In this document: piece by piece, positions 5,778 to 8,439 of the stretch
Layout of the letters: each line of letters opens with the position of its first letter
Numbering within the stretch: position 1 is the stretch's first letter
Origin: Syntrophomonadaceae bacterium
GTDB lineage: Bacteria > Bacillota > Syntrophomonadia > Syntrophomonadales > Syntrophomonadaceae
DNA: 8,439 bases
Direction of reading: 5' to 3'
Assembly (NCBI GenBank): GCA_012840625.1
Contig: DUSB01000109.1
Location: 1-8,439, forward strand
The notes under the pieces: generated by a model
Seen by the model: the letters and a program-made list of their open reading frames with translations, nothing else
What the model was told of the DNA's origin: nothing
Database searches by the model: none
Position numbers and translations under genes: made by a program

Positions 5778-7040
5778 TTATAAAGCTTGACCGGGTGAAT
5801 CCCGGTAATGGATTTCTGCCCCCATTAAGTTTAGTTTTTGTGCCAGGTTTTCGTAGCCACGCTCCACATGCTGATGATCTTTTACCATAGTAATTCCATC
5901 AGCCATCATACCGGCTATAACCAGAGCAGCACCCGCTCTAAGATCACTGGCTTTTACCGTTGTACCCGTAAGCCTGGATTTTCCTTCGATGACGCTTGTT
6001 CTTCCCTCTATTCTTATTTTGGCACCCATACGTTTTAATTCAGGAACATGCATGAAACGATTTTCAAAAACAGATTCACTGATAATACTGCTGCCTTTTC
6101 CCCGGCTTAAATAAGCCATCATCTGTGCCTGCATATCAGTAGGAAAACCAGGATAAGGCAGGGTTTTAATATAGACAGGCTGCACTTCCTGGCTTCCCTG
6201 TACCCATAACTGGTTTTTCTCTTCTTCAATAACTGCACCTGTTTCCATAAGTTTGGCTGAGACGGCCTTTACATGTTCTGGTATTACATTTTTTATTAAA
6301 GCGTTTCCACTGGTGGCAGCAACCGCTACCATATAAGTTCCTGCTTCGATACGATCTGGGATAGCTTGATATTCAACACCAGAAAGTTTTTTTACTCCTT
6401 CGATGGTAATAAGACCGGTACCTGCTCCACTAATCTTGCCACCCATGGCATTAATAAAATTAGCCAGATCTACAATCTCAGGTTCCCGGGCTGCATTTTC
6501 TATATAGCTGGTTCCCTCTGCTATTGATGCCGCCATGATCAGGTTTTCTGTGGCCCCAACACTGGGATAATCCAAATAAATATGTGCGCCATAAAGCCTT
6601 TGGGCAGTAGCCATCACATCTCCCGCAGTAAGGTGAATCGATGCACCTAAACGCTGTAGACCTTTTAAATGCAGATCAATCGGACGATGACCGATGGCAC
6701 ATCCTCCCGGAAAGGCAATGCGAGCTTTACCATATTTAGCCAGCAGTGGCCCCATTAATAAAAAAGAAGCACGAATCTGTCTGACCAGATCAAAAGGAGG
6801 ATGAGTGCTGAAAGCTAAGCCTGATATAGTAATATCCTGCTGTTTCCATTCCAGCTGCAAGCCCAGAGTCTCTAATATTTCAGCTATTATAAAAACGTCT
6901 TTGATAAGAGGTACTTTATGAATGGTTACCGGCTCAGAGCTTAAAATGCTGGCCGCCAGAATAGGCAAAATGGAATTTTTGGCAGAGCTTATTTCTACTT
7001 CTCCTGATAATTTAGTGTTGCCTTTAATTAGTATGTCCAA
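5778..7040 (-). CDS. murA: UDP-N-acetylglucosamine 1-carboxyvinyltransferase
   Basis: MurA catalyses the first committed cytoplasmic step of peptidoglycan synthesis: transfer of enolpyruvate from phosphoenolpyruvate to UDP-GlcNAc. The 420-residue length is normal for the EPT family. Key residues can be aligned to E. coli MurA: Lys21-Asn22 (SSAKNS), Cys114 in FPGGCAIGHRP (the catalytic Cys115 that fosfomycin alkylates), Arg119, Asp302 in PTDMQAQ (Asp305) and Arg394 in HVERGYENL (Arg397). The retained Cys suggests fosfomycin sensitivity of this enzyme, unlike the Cys-to-Asp variants. The start is TTG at 7040: an in-frame TGA lies three codons upstream and a perfect AAGGAGGTG lies ten bases upstream. 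It is 19 bases from ywmB, so the two are probably cotranscribed. Firmicutes often carry two MurA paralogues; this locus corresponds to B. subtilis murAA. Confidence 0.97.
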   Translation of the reverse strand: MDILIKGNTKLSGEVEISSAKNSILPILAASILSSEPVTIHKVPLIKDVFIIAEILETLGLQLEWKQQDITISGLAFSTHPPFDLVRQIRASFLLMGPLLAKYGKARIAFPGGCAIGHRPIDLHLKGLQRLGASIHLTAGDVMATAQRLYGAHIYLDYPSVGATENLIMAASIAEGTSYIENAAREPEIVDLANFINAMGGKISGAGTGLITIEGVKKLSGVEYQAIPDRIEAGTYMVAVAATSGNALIKNVIPEHVKAVSAKLMETGAVIEEEKNQLWVQGSQEVQPVYIKTLPYPGFPTDMQAQMMAYLSRGKGSSIISESVFENRFMHVPELKRMGAKIRIEGRTSVIEGKSRLTGTTVKASDLRAGAALVIAGMMADGITMVKDHQHVERGYENLAQKLNLMGAEIHYRDSPGQAL

Positions 7041-7050
7041 TCGTAATCAC

Positions 7051-7059
7051 CACCTCCTT
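7051..7059 (-). promoter_or_regulatory. Perfect ribosome binding site for the TTG start of murA
   Basis: AAGGAGGTG is fully complementary to the 16S rRNA 3' end. It lies immediately after the ywmB stop codon (7060-7062) and ten bases before TTG 7040. The tight packing suggests that ywmB and murA translation may be linked. Confidence 0.85.
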
Positions 7060-7779
7060 TTATTTATGGGTAGATTTCCCCTCTTGGTCATTTAGAACGG
7101 TTAAAATAAGGGTCGTTGATTGAGCTGCCCGGGGACAGGATATTTCAAATCTTATTTCATGAATGCTATTGTCCTGAGCCCGGCATTTTCCCTCCAGCAA
7201 TAGGGTGTTATCACTTTCTTGGTATAAAGCATCCTGCACATGTAAATATTGAACTATAGCATCAGCCATATGCCGGCGGGAATCACAACTGGTCGGCAGA
7301 GGTATTTCACCTTTATAGTTTTGCATCCAGGAATAATTTTTTTCCTGGTATCTCTTGTTTACCTCATAGAGCCAGTTTTTATCATTCCTGGTACTTTTTA
7401 AAGAAAACCATACTATAGCGGTATCATTGGCGGAGCTATGAACCGCTATTTGATATACAGTATCGTCGGCGTGCAGTTGATACCATGCCTGAAGATTTTG
7501 TCCTTCACTACTGTGCTTGATCGCTGCAGGATCGATAGATAGTTTAAGCCAGGATAAATGCTCCTGAATCACTGTATCCATATCTTCAAAGCTAGTGTTT
7601 ATCTTTATTTTTGCCCAGGAATCGAATCGCAATTCGAGCAAATTTGCACCGGTGGATGCAAAAGCTAGATAATATGGAGAATGTGATTCGCTTTGCCGGG
7701 CTAGGCAGGTGTTGATAAAATGATTGCTCAGAAAACATAAAAGGGCAAAAACCATCAGGTAAACAAGGATTCGTTTCAT
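7060..7779 (-). CDS. ywmB: YwmB-like secreted or membrane-anchored protein
   Basis: This 239-residue protein starts with a basic N-terminus and a hydrophobic segment (near 4-25), followed by CLA at 25-27, consistent with a signal peptide or an uncleaved anchor. The rest should be extracytoplasmic. It sits directly upstream of murA, as does ywmB (DUF1779/TATA-box-like fold family, about 246 residues) in B. subtilis, and similar length and layout support that identity. The stretch FDSWAKIKINTSFEDMD (52-68) resembles the family's early strand-helix region, but I know of no catalytic motif. The function is not established. An apparent GGGAGAG site precedes ATG 7779. The call depends on synteny as much as on sequence. 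Confidence 0.75.
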   Translation of the reverse strand: MKRILVYLMVFALLCFLSNHFINTCLARQSESHSPYYLAFASTGANLLELRFDSWAKIKINTSFEDMDTVIQEHLSWLKLSIDPAAIKHSSEGQNLQAWYQLHADDTVYQIAVHSSANDTAIVWFSLKSTRNDKNWLYEVNKRYQEKNYSWMQNYKGEIPLPTSCDSRRHMADAIVQYLHVQDALYQESDNTLLLEGKCRAQDNSIHEIRFEISCPRAAQSTTLILTVLNDQEGKSTHK

Positions 7780-7861
7780 AACTCTTCTCTCCCGAAACTT
7801 TGTTTACCAGAATTCTTGCCACTTCAAGCAGTGTTTATTCTATTTTACTAAAAGAAGCTCT

Positions 7862-8131
7862 TTATTCTTCGTTCTCAATGTTTGGCTCCACAGCCATTTC
7901 CTGTTCCAATTGTTCCAATTCTGGCATGGCTTTTTCCGCCTCTTTTAAGGCCTGCAATTCTGACCATAGTTTCTTTTTTATTTTTTGTTCATGGTTCTTT
8001 TGTTTTTGTTTGGCTAATAAGGCCTTTTTCTCCACTTTTTTGGTTTGCTGCCAGATTAAGATAGCAAAACCTACTGTAATTAGCACCACCAGGAAAACGA
8101 GTATCAGGAACTTTAATTGCCAATCCGTCAT
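7862..8131 (-). CDS. Small single-pass membrane protein with charged coiled-coil tail
   Basis: This 89-residue protein was not matched to a named family. Residues 6-28 form a clear membrane helix (FLILVFLVVLITVGFAILIW). They are followed by a strongly charged segment (near 30-65) rich in Lys, Gln and Glu with coiled-coil character. The tail (near 66-89) is acidic, ending in Glu-rich sequence. The tail is probably cytoplasmic given its charges, but the orientation is inferred. ATG 8131 has AAAGGAG nine bases upstream; an ATG five bases earlier is out of frame and meets a stop at once. It lies 25 bases after the 59-residue gene and 82 bases before ywmB, so it may share their operon. It occupies the place where Bacillus has a short ywzB-type membrane gene, but I see no similarity to that protein. 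Confidence 0.75.
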   Translation of the reverse strand: MTDWQLKFLILVFLVVLITVGFAILIWQQTKKVEKKALLAKQKQKNHEQKIKKKLWSELQALKEAEKAMPELEQLEQEMAVEPNIENEE

Positions 8132-8156
8132 GTCATTCCACTCCTTTAACTGGTTT

Positions 8157-8336
8157 TTACCATTTTCGGTTTTTACGCCTTTCCTCTACGATTTTGCGAT
8201 GTTTTTCCGCTCTTTCCTTGCTTCTTTCCTCCATTTTAACCATAACCTGGTATAGCAGCAAATAAAGTATGCCCTTCATTAAATAATAAATGAGCATAGC
8301 AATAATTAATGCTTTTAAGAGTGTTGCTTTTGTCAT
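8157..8336 (-). CDS. Very small membrane protein with basic tail (59 aa)
   Basis: This short reading frame of 59 codons starts with MTKATLLKALIIAM. ATG 8336 is preceded eight bases upstream by TGAGGT. Residues 6-33 are hydrophobic and could form one membrane helix (LLKALIIAMLIYYLMKGILY). Residues 34-59 are highly charged, alternating Glu with Lys and Arg (EERSKERAEKHRK, then EERRKNRKW). The layout, one N-terminal helix plus a charged helical tail, is like that of the next gene 25 bases downstream. No family is recognised. Support comes from the ribosome binding site, the coherent membrane-helix composition and tight spacing to the next gene, not from homology. Confidence 0.65.
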   Translation of the reverse strand: MTKATLLKALIIAMLIYYLMKGILYLLLYQVMVKMEERSKERAEKHRKIVEERRKNRKW

Positions 8337-8383
8337 AGCAATCTACCTCATGAAAATATGGAGTTACGACAGGACAAGAATGA

Positions 8384-8415
8384 AAGCCGGAAGACAGCTT
8401 GGCTGCTCCCGGCTT
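8384..8415 (-). terminator. Hairpin, possible terminator of an upstream transcript
   Basis: A 7-bp outer stem (AAGCCGG at 8384-8390 with CCGGCTT at 8409-8415) encloses a second short stem (CAGC/GCTG) with a small bulge. On the minus strand it is followed by TCATTCTTGTCC, which is only moderately T-rich. It lies upstream of the 59-codon gene, so it would end the transcript arriving from the right. The T-run is weak, so attenuation or incomplete termination is possible. Confidence 0.5.
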
Positions 8416-8423
8416 GCGTACAT

Positions 8424-8439
8424 TTAAACATCCTCAGCA
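8424..8439 (-). CDS. Possible 3' end of an upstream gene
   Basis: In one minus-strand frame the last bases read Ala-Glu-Asp-Val followed by TAA (8424-8426), eight bases before the hairpin at 8415. A gene end followed by a terminator is a reasonable reading. By synteny with Bacillus the gene to the right could be the last gene of the ATP synthase operon, but four codons cannot establish identity. Confidence 0.25.

Noticed and set aside
7780..7861. Possible terminator or sigma-A promoter between the 89-residue gene and ywmB
   Set aside because: Only a weak 5-bp AT-rich stem and poor -35/-10 matches are present, not enough to call either.
7800..8255. Plus-strand frame of 151 codons rich in Phe and Ser
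   Set aside because: It is the complement of the Lys/Glu-rich tails of the two small membrane proteins, which produces Phe/Ser-rich sequence. The minus-strand genes have ribosome binding sites and sensible layouts.
8341..8431. Short minus-strand frame beginning ATG at 8431 (MFKCTQAGSS...)
   Set aside because: It runs through the hairpin at 8384-8415, has a Ser/Cys-rich composition without a domain, and its GAGG sits too close to the ATG.
1..8439. Mobile elements, CRISPR arrays, tRNA or rRNA genes, defence systems
   Set aside because: No transposase or integrase-like frames, regularly spaced repeats or RNA-gene signatures were seen. The gene order is that of a conserved chromosomal core.

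Overview
Every gene that can be supported in this window lies on the minus strand, so the region reads from the right edge towards the left. The gene content points to an endospore-forming, flagellated member of the Firmicutes. It holds two sporulation genes (spoIID, spoIIID), a MreB/Mbl cell-shape gene, a flagellar rod gene, murA, and strong AGGAGG-type ribosome binding sites. The order ywmB - murA - spoIID - spoIIID - mbl - flhO matches the well-known Bacillus subtilis neighbourhood that lies downstream of the ATP synthase operon. The moderate base composition and departures from the Bacillus layout suggest a clostridial lineage, possibly near Syntrophomonas. That placement is an impression, not something shown here.

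Right end (about 8439-7060). A possible 3' end of an upstream gene is followed by a hairpin that may be a terminator. Next come two short genes (59 and 89 codons) that each encode one N-terminal membrane helix followed by a highly charged helical tail. Then comes a ywmB-like gene for a secreted protein.

Centre (7040-3329). murA follows ywmB closely, and its perfect Shine-Dalgarno (SD) sequence touches the ywmB stop codon. A strong intrinsic terminator after murA separates it from spoIID. Next come spoIID, spoIIID and mbl. murA, spoIIID and mbl all appear to start with TTG. The spoIIQ (M23 peptidase) gene that often accompanies spoIID is not here.

Left (3309-1). A sigma-D-like promoter precedes a single FlhO/FlgG-family rod gene, which ends in a strong terminator. 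The partner flhP gene is absent. A separate two-gene unit follows: a TagA/WecG glycosyltransferase and the first 520 codons of a large FtsA-like actin-fold ATPase. The ATPase has an unusual C-terminal extension and runs off the window edge.

The shared theme is the cell envelope: peptidoglycan precursor synthesis (MurA), septal peptidoglycan remodelling during engulfment (SpoIID), mother-cell transcription (SpoIIID), wall-elongation scaffolding (Mbl), flagellar rod assembly through the wall, and cell-surface glycan assembly. I found no mobile elements, tRNA or rRNA genes, or CRISPR arrays. The least explained items are the FtsA-like protein's C-terminal extension and the two short membrane proteins.
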